Shown piece by piece: positions 16,902-24,973 of a stretch of 64,000 bases of DNA (its first letter is position 1; every line of letters starts with the position of its first letter). The stretch lies in NCBI RefSeq assembly GCF_000744225.1, contig NZ_JQLN01000003.1:310001-374000 (forward strand). Reading direction: 5' to 3'. Source of the DNA: Kitasatospora mediocidica KCTC 9733 (GTDB taxonomy: Bacteria; Actinomycetota; Actinomycetes; Streptomycetales; Streptomycetaceae). The translations under genes and the position numbers were made by a program. A model generated the notes under the pieces. The model saw only the letters and a program-made list of their open reading frames with translations. It had not been told where the DNA came from and made no database searches.

Positions 16902-18143
16902 TCACCCCCGGCCGGCGACGCCCTCACGGACGGGCGAGAAGTCCAGCGACAGGGCGGCCGGACCGCGGGTGTACAGGCCGGTCTCCCGGTAGTGGAAGCC
17001 GGGGCTGTAGCGGACCTGGTCGAGCCGGGGCAGCAGCAGCGCGGCCACGGTCTCGATCTCCGCGCGGGCGAAGGCCGCACCCACGCACTGGTGGAGCCCG
17101 GTGCCGAAGGACAGGTGCTGGGCCGCGGCGGTGAAGGAGCGGGCGACGCCCAGATCCGGGCGGTGGATGTCGAAGGTGTCCGGAGCGGCGAACGCGTCGG
17201 GATCGCGGTTTGCCGCGCCGATCATGCAGAAGACGGTGCCGCCCGCCGGGACGACGGTGTCGGCGAACACGGCGTCCCGCTCCGCCTGGCGGGGGATGAG
17301 CTGGACAGGCGGGGTGTACCGCAGTGTCTCGGCGATCGCGGCGGGCAGCAGGGCCGGGTCCCGGCGGACCTGCGCCAGCTGCCGGGGGTGGTCGATCAGG
17401 TGCTTGAAGAGGAGCGCGAGGGTCTTGTCGGCGGGCTCGACGGCGGCGATCAGCACGTTGATGACCAGCGCGGTGACGTCACGGGTGCTCATGGCGATGC
17501 CGTCGAACTCGGCCGTGCACAGCTGCGATATCAGGTCCGCGCCGGGGTGGCGGCGCCGTTGTTCGATGACGGGGACGAGGTAGCTCTCCAACTGCTCGGC
17601 GCAGTCCAGGCAGTGCCGACGGCGTTCGGGCGTGAGGACGACGCTGGTGACGAACTCGCCGACCCCGTCGAGCCAGGCGGCGACCTGCCGCCAGTCGCTC
17701 TTGTCCAGCCCGAGGACGTCGAGGGTCACGCGGACGGCGAAGGGCTTGCCGAAGTCGTTGACGAGGTCCATCCGTCCCAGGGGGAGGAACGGCGCGAGGA
17801 GTTCGGCGGCGTTGGCGTGGATGGCGCGGATCTGGTCCTGCAGGGCCGGCCCGGTGAAGCCCCGGACGACGATCTTCCGCTTGGCGGTGTGCTCGGCCCC
17901 GGTCATCTGCGCGAGGACCGGCCCGCGCATCACCGGCTCGGCGCGCACCTGCAGCGTCTCGGTGGTGAACGTCTCATGGTCGGTCAGCACCCGCTGCACG
18001 TCGCGGTAGCGGGAGAGGAAGTAGGCGTCGATCGCCGGCTCGTAGTGCACCGGTGACCGGTCCCTCAGCCGGGCGAAATGCCGGTGGGGAGCGGCGGCGA
18101 AGTCCTCGGACAGGATGCTGAAACGGGGATCGACCACGGGCAT
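16902..18143 (-). CDS. cytochrome P450
   Basis: A 413-residue soluble bacterial P450. The ExxR motif is ETLR at 272-275, the haem loop is FGTGLHQCVG at 346-355 with ligand Cys353, and helix C has the expected RKIVVRGFTGPAL region. The I-helix at 227-250 reads IAAVEPADKT, so the usual A-G-x-D/E-T oxygen-activating pattern is changed: Glu-Pro stands where Gly-x is expected and Thr241 is shifted. Such EPADKT helices occur in some natural-product P450s. ATG 18143 gives full length. It faces the carotenoid oxygenase gene, and the MBL-fold gene lies upstream on the same strand. Redox partners are not in the window. Confidence 0.92.
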   Translation of the reverse strand: MPVVDPRFSILSEDFAAAPHRHFARLRDRSPVHYEPAIDAYFLSRYRDVQRVLTDHETFTTETLQVRAEPVMRGPVLAQMTGAEHTAKRKIVVRGFTGPALQDQIRAIHANAAELLAPFLPLGRMDLVNDFGKPFAVRVTLDVLGLDKSDWRQVAAWLDGVGEFVTSVVLTPERRRHCLDCAEQLESYLVPVIEQRRRHPGADLISQLCTAEFDGIAMSTRDVTALVINVLIAAVEPADKTLALLFKHLIDHPRQLAQVRRDPALLPAAIAETLRYTPPVQLIPRQAERDAVFADTVVPAGGTVFCMIGAANRDPDAFAAPDTFDIHRPDLGVARSFTAAAQHLSFGTGLHQCVGAAFARAEIETVAALLLPRLDQVRYSPGFHYRETGLYTRGPAALSLDFSPVREGVAGRG

Positions 18144-18223
18144 GGCGGGCGGGCCTCTCACGGGGAGCCGGCCCCGACGTACGGTGCGGGGGCGCGGCGG
18201 GGGCTTCGATGACGGCGGGCGGT

Positions 18224-18255
18224 CCTGACCGGGCCGGCCCGGGTGGGCGGTCAGG
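18224..18255 (-). terminator. hairpin at 3' end of MBL-fold gene
   Basis: CCTGACC and GGTCAGG pair around a GC-rich loop, overlapping the stop of the MBL-fold gene and upstream of the P450. It may attenuate transcription into the P450. Confidence 0.35.
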
Positions 18256-19183
18256 CCGTGGCGGCCGGGACCCGTCCGGCGTGCTCGGCGAGCAGCCGGT
18301 AGGCGCCGTTCTCCCGGCGGACGGTGCCGGCGGTGGGCTGCGGGAAGTGGGTGCCCAGGAGGAGCGCGTCGGTGTCCGCCAGGGCGTCGAGCATCCGGCC
18401 GCGGGTGCGGACCGCCTGGGCGGAGTCGATGTCGACGCAGCTGTTCACATGGGGGTGGGACAGCTGCACGGGGTGGTGGATGCTGTCGCCGGTGATCAGC
18501 GCCCGGCGGTCGCTGCCGCGCAGTTCCACGGCGACCTGTCCCGGGGTGTGGCCGGGGGCCGGGACCAGGAAGACGCCCGGCGCCACCTCGTGCCCGTGCT
18601 CGGGCACGTCCACGAGGTCGTACTGCCCGGCGTCGCTGACGGGGAGGACGGAGTCGCGGAACATCTGGCTGCGGGCCTCGTCCAGGTCGGTGGCGGCCCA
18701 GTGGTCCCACTCGGTGCGGCTGGTGAGGTAGCGGGCGCCGGGGAAGGCGGGGACCCAGTCCTCGCCGGCCAGGCGGGTGTTCCAGCCGACGTGGTCGGTG
18801 TGCAGGTGCGTGGTGATCACGAGGTCCACGGACTCCGGCGGGAAGCCCGCCGCCGTCAGCCGCTCCAGGAAGTCGGTGTCGAGACCGTTCCAGGCCGGGT
18901 TGGCGCGCGTCTTGCCGTTGCCGATGCCGGTGTCCACGACGATCCGCAGTCCGCCGGCCGTGACGGCGAAGCTGTGGCTCGCCAGCCGTGGGACGTCGGC
19001 GTCGGCGAAGTCGGGGCGTAGCCACGATGCCTCGTCCAGCACCTCTTTGGTGGCGTCCGGCAGCAGCCAGGGTCCGGTCTGTCGCGGTAGTTCGATCTCG
19101 TCGATGCGACGTACGACGATGTCGCCGAGGCTCCATCCGGTGCCGGTGGACGGGGTGGCCTGAGGGGACGTGGCGGTGCTCAT
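18251..19183 (-). CDS. metallo-beta-lactamase-fold hydrolase
   Basis: A 310-residue zinc hydrolase. The signature HLHTDHVGW gives His126, His128, Asp130 and His131; downstream metal ligands are in APGHTPGQ, TGDSIHH and GTHFP. This pattern fits quorum-lactonase/AHL-lactonase-like or organophosphate-hydrolase-like members that open lactones or esters, rather than true beta-lactamases. No signal peptide is evident, so it is cytoplasmic. It sits between a P450 and an MFS gene on the same strand. A lactone-opening step on an oxidised apocarotenoid or polyketide would fit the context but is inference. Confidence 0.85.
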   Translation of the reverse strand: MSTATSPQATPSTGTGWSLGDIVVRRIDEIELPRQTGPWLLPDATKEVLDEASWLRPDFADADVPRLASHSFAVTAGGLRIVVDTGIGNGKTRANPAWNGLDTDFLERLTAAGFPPESVDLVITTHLHTDHVGWNTRLAGEDWVPAFPGARYLTSRTEWDHWAATDLDEARSQMFRDSVLPVSDAGQYDLVDVPEHGHEVAPGVFLVPAPGHTPGQVAVELRGSDRRALITGDSIHHPVQLSHPHVNSCVDIDSAQAVRTRGRMLDALADTDALLLGTHFPQPTAGTVRRENGAYRLLAEHAGRVPAATA

Positions 19184-19229
19184 CGGTGGGTCCTTCCAGA
19201 GGGACGAGACAGGGCGGGGTGGGACCCGG

Positions 19230-20453
19230 TCAGGCGGTGCGGCGCTGCCGGACGGCGCGGGCGAGGCCGGTCAGGGCCAGCAGGATGACCGTCGTGGCGT
19301 AGAGCCCGAGGGCGGTCCGCAGACCGTACAGGTTGGTCAGCAGGCCGGCGAGGACGGCGGGGATGCTCATGGCCAGGTAGCTGAGGATGTAGTAGCCGGC
19401 GAGCGTGCCGGCGACCTCGCCGGGGGCGGCCGGGGGCAGCAGCAGGCGCAGGGCGCCCTGGGTGACGGCGCCGAATCCCGCGCCCGCCAGGGCGGTTCCG
19501 GCGAACAGCGCAAGCAGGCTGTGCAGTTGCGGTCCGCTCAGGGTCAGCAGGGCTCCCGGGATCAGCAGCGCGGTGCCGGCGAGACTCACGGTGCGGGCGG
19601 GCAGCGCCCGGGCGGCGTGGCCGGCGGTGCCGGCCGCGGCCGTCAGGGTGAAGAAGACCAGGCCGCCGGTGGCGCGGGCGGCGTGCGGAGCGATCAGCTG
19701 GGCGAGCGAGGGGCCGAGCGAGGAGTAGAAACCGCCCAGCGCCCAGGCGGCGACGATGCCGGGTGCGGCGAGCGCCATGGCCGGCCGGGAGGCGGGGGCG
19801 ACGGTGATCGCAGGCCGCAGCGAGCGCCAGGCGCCGGGGTGCGGGCGGGCGGTCTCGGGAGTGAGCAGGACCGCGGCGGCCTGCGCGATGAAGAGCACGA
19901 GCAGCAGCACGAAGACGGTGCGGGTGGGGGCGGGGGCGTACTGCACGAGGGCGGTGGCGGCCAGCACGCCGACCGCCATGCCGGCCACGGGGGTGATGCC
20001 GTTGGCGACCGTCGCCCGGCCCGGGCGCGCGGGGTCCTCGAAGTCGAGCAGGGCGGCTCCGGCGGCGCTGGTGGCCACACCGGTGGCCAGGCCCTGCAGG
20101 ATCCTGGCGGCGATCAGCTCCGGTACCCCCTGGGCGGTGGCGAAGACGGCCATCGCGACGGCCTGCGCCAGCAGGGCGCCGGCGAGGACCGGGCGCCGGC
20201 CCAGGTGCTCCGAGAGCCTGCCCGCGGTCAGCAGCGCCACCAGCAGGGCGAGCGCGTAGGCGCTGAACACGAAGGTGAGCGTGATGGCCGAGAAGTGCCA
20301 TGCGGCCTGGTAGAGCGCGTACAGCGGGGTCGGTGCGCTGGAGGCGGCCAACAGGGCGACCAGGACCGACGCGTGGAGCGGGAACGCGCCGCGGCGGCTC
20401 AGAACGGGTAGACGGCGGGGGGTGGGCAGCGGGGCGGTGATGACGCCGGCCAT
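19230..20453 (-). CDS. MFS transporter, 12-helix (YcaD/AraJ-like)
   Basis: A 407-residue, 12-helix major facilitator. The opening helix LVALLAASSAPTPLYALYQ, the loop GRLSEHLGRRPVLAG (motif A) and ARILQGLATGVATSAAGAAL (motif B) are clear. It is the first gene after a TetR repressor on the same strand, with a 76 bp gap that carries an imperfect palindrome. This TetR-pump layout suggests export of a toxic or signalling molecule, likely tied to the P450 and hydrolase genes downstream. Confidence 0.85.
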   Translation of the reverse strand: MAGVITAPLPTPRRLPVLSRRGAFPLHASVLVALLAASSAPTPLYALYQAAWHFSAITLTFVFSAYALALLVALLTAGRLSEHLGRRPVLAGALLAQAVAMAVFATAQGVPELIAARILQGLATGVATSAAGAALLDFEDPARPGRATVANGITPVAGMAVGVLAATALVQYAPAPTRTVFVLLLVLFIAQAAAVLLTPETARPHPGAWRSLRPAITVAPASRPAMALAAPGIVAAWALGGFYSSLGPSLAQLIAPHAARATGGLVFFTLTAAAGTAGHAARALPARTVSLAGTALLIPGALLTLSGPQLHSLLALFAGTALAGAGFGAVTQGALRLLLPPAAPGEVAGTLAGYYILSYLAMSIPAVLAGLLTNLYGLRTALGLYATTVILLALTGLARAVRQRRTA

Positions 20454-20468
20454 GGAAGCACCTCGGAG

Positions 20469-20526
20469 CTTTAAGGCGAATGCTTTGCGTTAAGAACTCT
20501 AGGCCTGTGCCGCCCTGAAACGCAAG
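20469..20526. promoter_or_regulatory. candidate TetR operators upstream of MFS pump
   Basis: An imperfect palindrome spans about 20469-20494 (CTTTAAGGCGAA then TTTGCGTTAAG). TTGCGTT at 20485-20491 also recurs inverted as AACGCAA at 20519-20525. TTAACG and TTGCGTT appear again at 21127-21147 upstream of the TetR gene itself, so the same protein may control both. Confidence 0.45.
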
Positions 20527-20529
20527 TAT

Positions 20530-21117
20530 TTAGCTTTTAGGTAGGGGTGCAGAGGGTTCAGGGTGGTCGACCGCCGCTGCCACCAGGGGGTCGGTGTAGG
20601 CCGCCGACAGGTCCGAGGGGCGGAACAGGATCCGGTACATCAGCGGGGCGACCAGGACGTCCAGCAGTCTCTCCACGTCGGGCACGGCCTCCCCGCGGCC
20701 GGCCGCGCGCACGCCGAGGACCTTCAACTGCTCGGCGGCGTAGTCGGAACAGCGCGCCGCGTTGCCCTGCTCGGGGTCGCCCAGCAGGGCGTCGCGGATG
20801 TAGGTGCGGCCCGCCGTCGAGGACATCTCCTCGGCGAACTGCACCGCCCACGCCCTCAGGTCCGCCCGCAGGCTGCCGTGGTCGGCCGGCGGAGTGTCGG
20901 GGCGCAGCCGCTCGACGGCCACGTCGGACAGCAGCTCCCGCAGGTCCCCCCAACGCCGGTAGACGGTGGACGGTGTGACTCCCGCGCGGGCGGCGATCAG
21001 GGGCACGGTGAGCGCGTCGCGCCCCAGTTCCGCCTCAAGATCCCGGACGGCCTGGTGCACGGACTGCTGGACGCGGGCGCTGCGCCCGCCTGGGCGCGTG
21101 GTTGCTCGGGCATTCAT
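20530..21117 (-). CDS. TetR/AcrR family transcriptional regulator
   Basis: A 195-residue repressor. The helix-turn-helix is near residues 28-65 (LTVPLIAARAGVTPSTVYRR, then WGDLRELL), preceded by a basic arm. The C-terminal domain resembles TetR_C_16/AcrR-type ligand domains. It precedes the MFS pump gene on the same strand, and related TTGCGTT elements lie before both, suggesting autoregulation and control of the pump and possibly the downstream hydrolase and P450. Confidence 0.88.
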   Translation of the reverse strand: MNARATTRPGGRSARVQQSVHQAVRDLEAELGRDALTVPLIAARAGVTPSTVYRRWGDLRELLSDVAVERLRPDTPPADHGSLRADLRAWAVQFAEEMSSTAGRTYIRDALLGDPEQGNAARCSDYAAEQLKVLGVRAAGRGEAVPDVERLLDVLVAPLMYRILFRPSDLSAAYTDPLVAAAVDHPEPSAPLPKS

Positions 21118-21126
21118 GCACCCAGC

Positions 21127-21148
21127 TTAACGAGAAGAAGTTGCGTTT
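21127..21148. promoter_or_regulatory. candidate TetR autoregulatory site
   Basis: TTAACG and TTGCGTTTG with the inner inverted pair AACG/CGTT, 10 bp upstream of the TetR start. It shares TTGCGTT with 20485-20491. Confidence 0.35.
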
Positions 21149-21153
21149 GCCGG

Positions 21154-21546
21154 TTATCGAGCGCTGCCGAGGTTCCGGTCTCCTTCGGCGCCCTCGAGCA
21201 TGAGGGTGGTCTCCTCGACCCGGCGGAAGCGGCCGTCCTCGGCGAACTCGGCGAAGAGGTACACCTCCATGCGGACGGTGGACCCGTCGGTCTTGGTGAC
21301 CGTGACCGTGTGGCGGTCCGCGTAACGGTCGCCGTCGACGAGCTCGTCGTGGACGCTGATCGAGCCGCCGGCCACGATCGTGCGCAGGTGGGCTATGTGG
21401 CTGAGGAACGCGGTCCGGTCGTCCCAGCGGCCGTCGGTGCGCTGACGGTAGTCCGGGGCGAAGTGCCGGTCGGCGGCCTCGTTCAGGTCGAGCCCGGGGG
21501 TGAGGAGCAGGTCGGTGAGGGCGGAGCGGATGTCGGTGCGGTTCAC
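21154..21546 (-). CDS. SnoaL-like/NTF2-fold protein
   Basis: A 130-residue NTF2-superfamily protein: LDLNEAADRHFAPDYRQRTD, a first helix and strand ending in DGRWDDRTAFLSHIAHLR, then beta strands with HTVTVTKTDG and RMEVYLFAEF. The family includes SnoaL-type cyclases, limonene epoxide hydrolases and many scavenger-like proteins. GTG 21546 is chosen since AAGGG lies just upstream and the fold starts there; a longer frame to 21633 lacks support. It is immediately upstream of the TetR gene on the same strand and is the second NTF2-fold gene of the island. Confidence 0.75.
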   Translation of the reverse strand: MNRTDIRSALTDLLLTPGLDLNEAADRHFAPDYRQRTDGRWDDRTAFLSHIAHLRTIVAGGSISVHDELVDGDRYADRHTVTVTKTDGSTVRMEVYLFAEFAEDGRFRRVEETTLMLEGAEGDRNLGSAR

Positions 21547-21641
21547 GGGGATCCCTTGGGTGCGCGGGGAGTGCCCCGCATGACTTTCCCGTACGATAGC
21601 CCGCCGGGATGGGCGGGCCTGACGGGGTGCCACGCCGCTGT

Positions 21642-22550
21642 TCAGGGCGTCTGCGCGGTCCGGCCGGTGTCGCGGATGTCGATGCCGGGGATGACGGGGA
21701 TGACGTCGATGGCGGGGATGACGTCGATGGGGATGCCGGCGGCCTGGGCGGCGGCGGTGCGTCGGTGCGTCGGCTTCGTCAGTTCCAGGCTGGACAGGTG
21801 CTTCTTCAGCCTCTTGGCCATCGGAAAGAAGGTCGCGAGAGTGAGCCCGCCGGAGACGACGGCCCCGACGACAGGGATCGCCTTGGAGACGGTCTTCGCG
21901 AAGGTCTGCTTGGTCATCTGGATGCCGAGGTAGCCCGCAACCTTCTTCACTACGGGATAGATGACGCCCTGGGTGAGCGCCTTCTGCGGCAGCTTCTTGG
22001 CGACCTGCTTCGATATCAGCTCCGCGACCCTCCCCACGGCGACGTTCGCCTGGTGGGTACCGAACATCACGCCGACGAAGAGCGTGAGCACTCCCTTGGT
22101 CGCGTCATCGAGGCTGTCGCCGTGGCTGTCCGCGTCCCCGTGGCTGCCGTTGTCGCCGTCGCCGGAGAACAGATCGGGCCAGCTGTAGAGGTAGGCGAGC
22201 TTCTGCGCGATGCGCAGCACGTGGCCGAAGTACTGGGCCAGGTCGGCGGGCACGGTAGCGGGAAGGAATACCAGGCCAGGCATCCCGGCAGCCGCGGAGA
22301 GAGCGCTGACCTTGGTGGTTTCGTAATGGATGGAGCTGTTGGCCGCTCTGTCCAGGATCTCGAGAGGGATGCCCGCTGCCGCAGGGGTCTGAGCGATTGC
22401 TCGGCGGATGTCGTCCTCGGAGCAATACCGGGCCAGTGCCTGCCGCAGGTATGCCTCCCTGTTGATCCGCACGCCCGGAAGGTTTGCTGCGCGCACCAGC
22501 ACAGCGGAGAAGCGCAACTCCGGGTTCTCGCTCGCTCTGCTCGTGGCCAT
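21642..22550 (-). CDS. EcsC-like protein
   Basis: A 302-residue protein that resembles the EcsC family: PATVPADLAQYFGHVLRIAQ followed by KLAYLYSWPDLF matches the conserved core, and KAIPVVGAVVSGGLTLATFF resembles the C-terminal glycine-rich motif. EcsC proteins are peripheral membrane proteins of uncertain role, sometimes linked to ABC transporters. An Asp/His/Gly/Ser-rich insert (DGDNGSHGDADSHGD, about residues 130-145) could bind metal. The tail repeats IDVIP. No ABC transporter is adjacent. Confidence 0.65.
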   Translation of the reverse strand: MATSRASENPELRFSAVLVRAANLPGVRINREAYLRQALARYCSEDDIRRAIAQTPAAAGIPLEILDRAANSSIHYETTKVSALSAAAGMPGLVFLPATVPADLAQYFGHVLRIAQKLAYLYSWPDLFSGDGDNGSHGDADSHGDSLDDATKGVLTLFVGVMFGTHQANVAVGRVAELISKQVAKKLPQKALTQGVIYPVVKKVAGYLGIQMTKQTFAKTVSKAIPVVGAVVSGGLTLATFFPMAKRLKKHLSSLELTKPTHRRTAAAQAAGIPIDVIPAIDVIPVIPGIDIRDTGRTAQTP

Positions 22551-22786
22551 GGCAGGAACCTACAGCACCCGGGGAGGACCGGTGCCTGTTCCAAGCCGGC
22601 GCGAAACAGGGGCAAGGTCACTCCAACGAGTGAACCAGCGGCGGGAGTTGCTCCTGGGACGCACCGTTCGGCCCAGGATGGCGGCAGTCGAGAGCGCAGC
22701 CTTCCCCCGGTTCTCGTGCGGCCGACGGCCGCCGGTGGGGTGACGATCTGCGGCGCGCTCTCATCACCACCTGTGGGGGTTCCACC

Positions 22787-23872
22787 GTGCCGTCCGCTGT
22801 TCGTTCCGCTCGCACCACTCGTAGTACCCGCGCCACCCGCACGACCCGTTCCACCCGCGCCACCCGCCTGGTTCGCTCCACCTCGGCGCTGCTGGCCGGT
22901 ACGGCTTTGCTGGCGCTGCCCACCGCTGCGAGCGCCGCTCCCGGCCAGGAGGGCGGCCAGGCCAACGCCGTGACCGCCGAACTCGCGCTGAACGTGAGCC
23001 TGTTGAACAGCGCCGTGCAGGTCCCGGTGGATATCGCGCTGAACAAGGTGCAGTCCCCGGCCCAGCACAGCGGGTCCATGCTGACCGCGACCGTGGGCGG
23101 TGTCGACCAGCAGGGACCGATCACCCTGGTCAAGGCGGACATCGGTAAATCGGTCACCCACATCGACGCCCAAGGGGCCGAGGCCTCCGTCCAGTTGGTC
23201 AACGCCGACGTGCACGCCCCGGGCCTGCCGCTGAGCACGCTGCTCGGCCTCCAGGCGCTCAGCAGCGAGGTCAGCTGCCCGGTGGACGGGCCGCCGACCG
23301 CCAAGGTGACCGCCCCTGCCAAGCTCACGGTGTTGGGCAAGTCCGTCACGCTCAGCCTGTACGGATCGACGCATGTCGCCGTGCCCGGGATCGGCAGCGT
23401 GGACATCAGCTACTCGCCGCACACCACGACGTCCACGACGGCGGCGGCTGCGGCGCTCGTGGTGAACGTCGCGCTGAACCCGCTTCAGCTCAATGTGGCG
23501 AAGGTGGACGGGACGGTCACCATCGCCTCGGTCAGCTGCGTGAAGCCGGGCGGGAGTGGGAGCGGGGGCGGGAGTGGGACGTCCACGGGCGCCGCGTCGG
23601 CGCCGGCCTCGGCGCCGTCCGCCGCGGCCTCCGGCCCGGCAGGTGCGCCCGTGGTGGCCGCAGTGGCGGACACCTCCGTGCCGCTCGCCGGCGACTCGCC
23701 CTCGGCGGTGTCCCCGTCGTCTTCGGCCAAGCCGACCACCGGGCAGTCGTTGGCCTTCACCGGGAGCAGTGGCACCGGGACGATCGCGGGTGGAGCGGCC
23801 GCCCTGCTCGCTGCGGGCGGCGGGGCGCTCTGGCTGACCCGGCGGCGCCGCTCGGCGGCCCACAAGGGCTGA
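22787..23872 (+). CDS. SCO1860-like LAXTG-anchored cell-wall protein
   Basis: A 361-residue exported protein. The signal peptide has a long basic n-region made of two copies of RTTRSTRAT (residues 9-26), a hydrophobic core and an ASAAPG cleavage region. The mature part is a beta-rich domain with two cysteines (EVSCPVD and VSCVKPG), then a Ser/Ala/Pro-rich wall-spanning linker. The C-terminus has LAFTG at 322-326, a glycine/alanine-rich membrane helix and RRRR, which is the class E sortase LAXTG signal of streptomycetes. It resembles the SCO1860 family encoded near cobalamin genes in Streptomyces coelicolor; here too the cob genes are close. Function is unknown. Confidence 0.8.
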   Translation: MPSAVRSARTTRSTRATRTTRSTRATRLVRSTSALLAGTALLALPTAASAAPGQEGGQANAVTAELALNVSLLNSAVQVPVDIALNKVQSPAQHSGSMLTATVGGVDQQGPITLVKADIGKSVTHIDAQGAEASVQLVNADVHAPGLPLSTLLGLQALSSEVSCPVDGPPTAKVTAPAKLTVLGKSVTLSLYGSTHVAVPGIGSVDISYSPHTTTSTTAAAAALVVNVALNPLQLNVAKVDGTVTIASVSCVKPGGSGSGGGSGTSTGAASAPASAPSAAASGPAGAPVVAAVADTSVPLAGDSPSAVSPSSSAKPTTGQSLAFTGSSGTGTIAGGAAALLAAGGGALWLTRRRRSAAHKG

Positions 23873-23878
23873 CAGAAT

Positions 23879-23956
23879 CCGTCACCTGTCACCTGTCAGC
23901 CGCCACCTGTCAGTCGTCAGCTGCCACCTGTCATTAGTCAGTCGTCATCCGTCAGC
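23879..23956. repeat. degenerate tandem repeat around CCACCTGTCA
   Basis: About three to four units of roughly 20 bases sharing CACCTGTCA followed by GTCAGC lie between two convergent genes, ending at the lipoprotein stop. Confidence 0.6.
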
Positions 23957-24650
23957 TGAGGACGACCGGCTCCAAGTACAGGGTGTCCGTACCGCCGGCG
24001 TCCGCGCCCGTGGCCAGCCCGGCGCCCGGCCAGTTCATCTTGACCGAGTGGGTCTCCCCGGGAGGGGTGATGGTCATGGTGGTCACCTTGGCGCTGGGGT
24101 GGCCCTTGGGGTTGGTGCGGTACCAGATGGTGAACACGGCGATCTGCGCCTTGGCGAGGGTGACGGTGCTCGGCTGCTTGAAGCCGCGCGGCACCGAGGT
24201 GGGTCCCTCGCTGGTGGCCAGGTCGACCCCGGCGAAGCCGTTCAGGGTGCAGGTGTCGCCCTTGTTGCCGAACGTCACGGTGACCGAAGCCATGTCCGCC
24301 GACGGCGGAGCGGCGTTGCCCGCCGAGACGTCGGGGATCAGGTTGGCCGTGGTGCAGGCCGCAGCCGCCGCCGTGCCCGACCCGGAACCGCTCCCGGTGG
24401 AGGCCTTCGAGCTCGACGGGTGCGAGGACGGAGCCTTGGACCCCGTGCCACCCGAGGCTGACCCGCCGCCGGTCCCGCCCGTTCCGCCGGGGGCCGTGGC
24501 GCCGCTGGACGCCGTCACCGCCGGGCTGCTGCTCGCGCCGCTCGAACTGGCCGCCCCCGCCGTCCCGTTGACGTCGTCCTGGCAGGCAGTCAGCGCCAGC
24601 CCCGCCACGACCAGTACCGCAGTTGCCGCCAGGGCACGCTGAACACGCAT
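23952..24650 (-). CDS. DUF4232 lipoprotein
   Basis: A 232-residue lipoprotein. The signal peptide ends in the lipobox LALTAC with the lipidated cysteine near residue 23, followed by a long Ser/Gly/Ala/Thr-rich linker to about residue 97. The C-terminal domain (CTTANLIPDVSAGNA, then VTVTFGNKGDTCTLNGFAGV and QIAVFTIWYRT) matches DUF4232, an actinobacterial extracytoplasmic beta-sandwich with a probable disulfide. Anchored on the outer face of the membrane. It diverges from glnII across 323 bp. Role unknown. Confidence 0.85.
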   Translation of the reverse strand: MRVQRALAATAVLVVAGLALTACQDDVNGTAGAASSSGASSSPAVTASSGATAPGGTGGTGGGSASGGTGSKAPSSHPSSSKASTGSGSGSGTAAAAACTTANLIPDVSAGNAAPPSADMASVTVTFGNKGDTCTLNGFAGVDLATSEGPTSVPRGFKQPSTVTLAKAQIAVFTIWYRTNPKGHPSAKVTTMTITPPGETHSVKMNWPGAGLATGADAGGTDTLYLEPVVLS

Positions 24651-24973
24651 CTGAAAGATCTCCCCGAGAGTGGTGGATCGCGGTCCCCGCCGCGGTCAGC
24701 AGAAGCCTCACACGGGGCGAATGTGGTGGTCCAGCTTGTGGGGGCTGCGGGGACAGAGCTGTGACGGTGTCTCGTTCCTGTCCCAAAGCGCCCGCCCGGG
24801 CGGCCAGGGCGAGCCCGCGTCACTCACCTGTCATGTCCGCTGGCACTTTCAGAGTGTGAGGGTGCCATTTCGGACAGTGGGTTCACATGCTGGTTACATA
24901 AGAGGAACAACGGGGAAACGGCGGCTTGCGACGCTACGCGGGCACCCACCACTCAAGTTGCGAGGTAACCGCC
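24651..24973. other. divergent regulatory region lipoprotein/glnII
   Basis: 323 bp without a gene. It contains a dyad at 24834-24876 (TGTCCG, TGGCAC and their complements around a 15-base centre) and a four-part GlnR box at 24882-24919 next to it. No further open frame is convincing. Confidence 0.7.
24882..24919 (+). promoter_or_regulatory. GlnR box, four half-sites
   Basis: TTCAC, GTTAC, GGAAC and GAAAC follow with exactly six bases between each, an 11 bp period. This matches the actinobacterial GlnR consensus gTnAC-n6-GaAAC in tandem, 55 bp before the glnII start. GlnR is the global nitrogen regulator and glnII is one of its established targets. Confidence 0.85.

Noticed and set aside
16902..19136. 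A 744-residue P450 fusion
   Set aside because: The N-terminal half of that frame is antisense-like Arg/Pro-rich sequence overlapping the MBL-fold gene; the P450 starts at ATG 18143.
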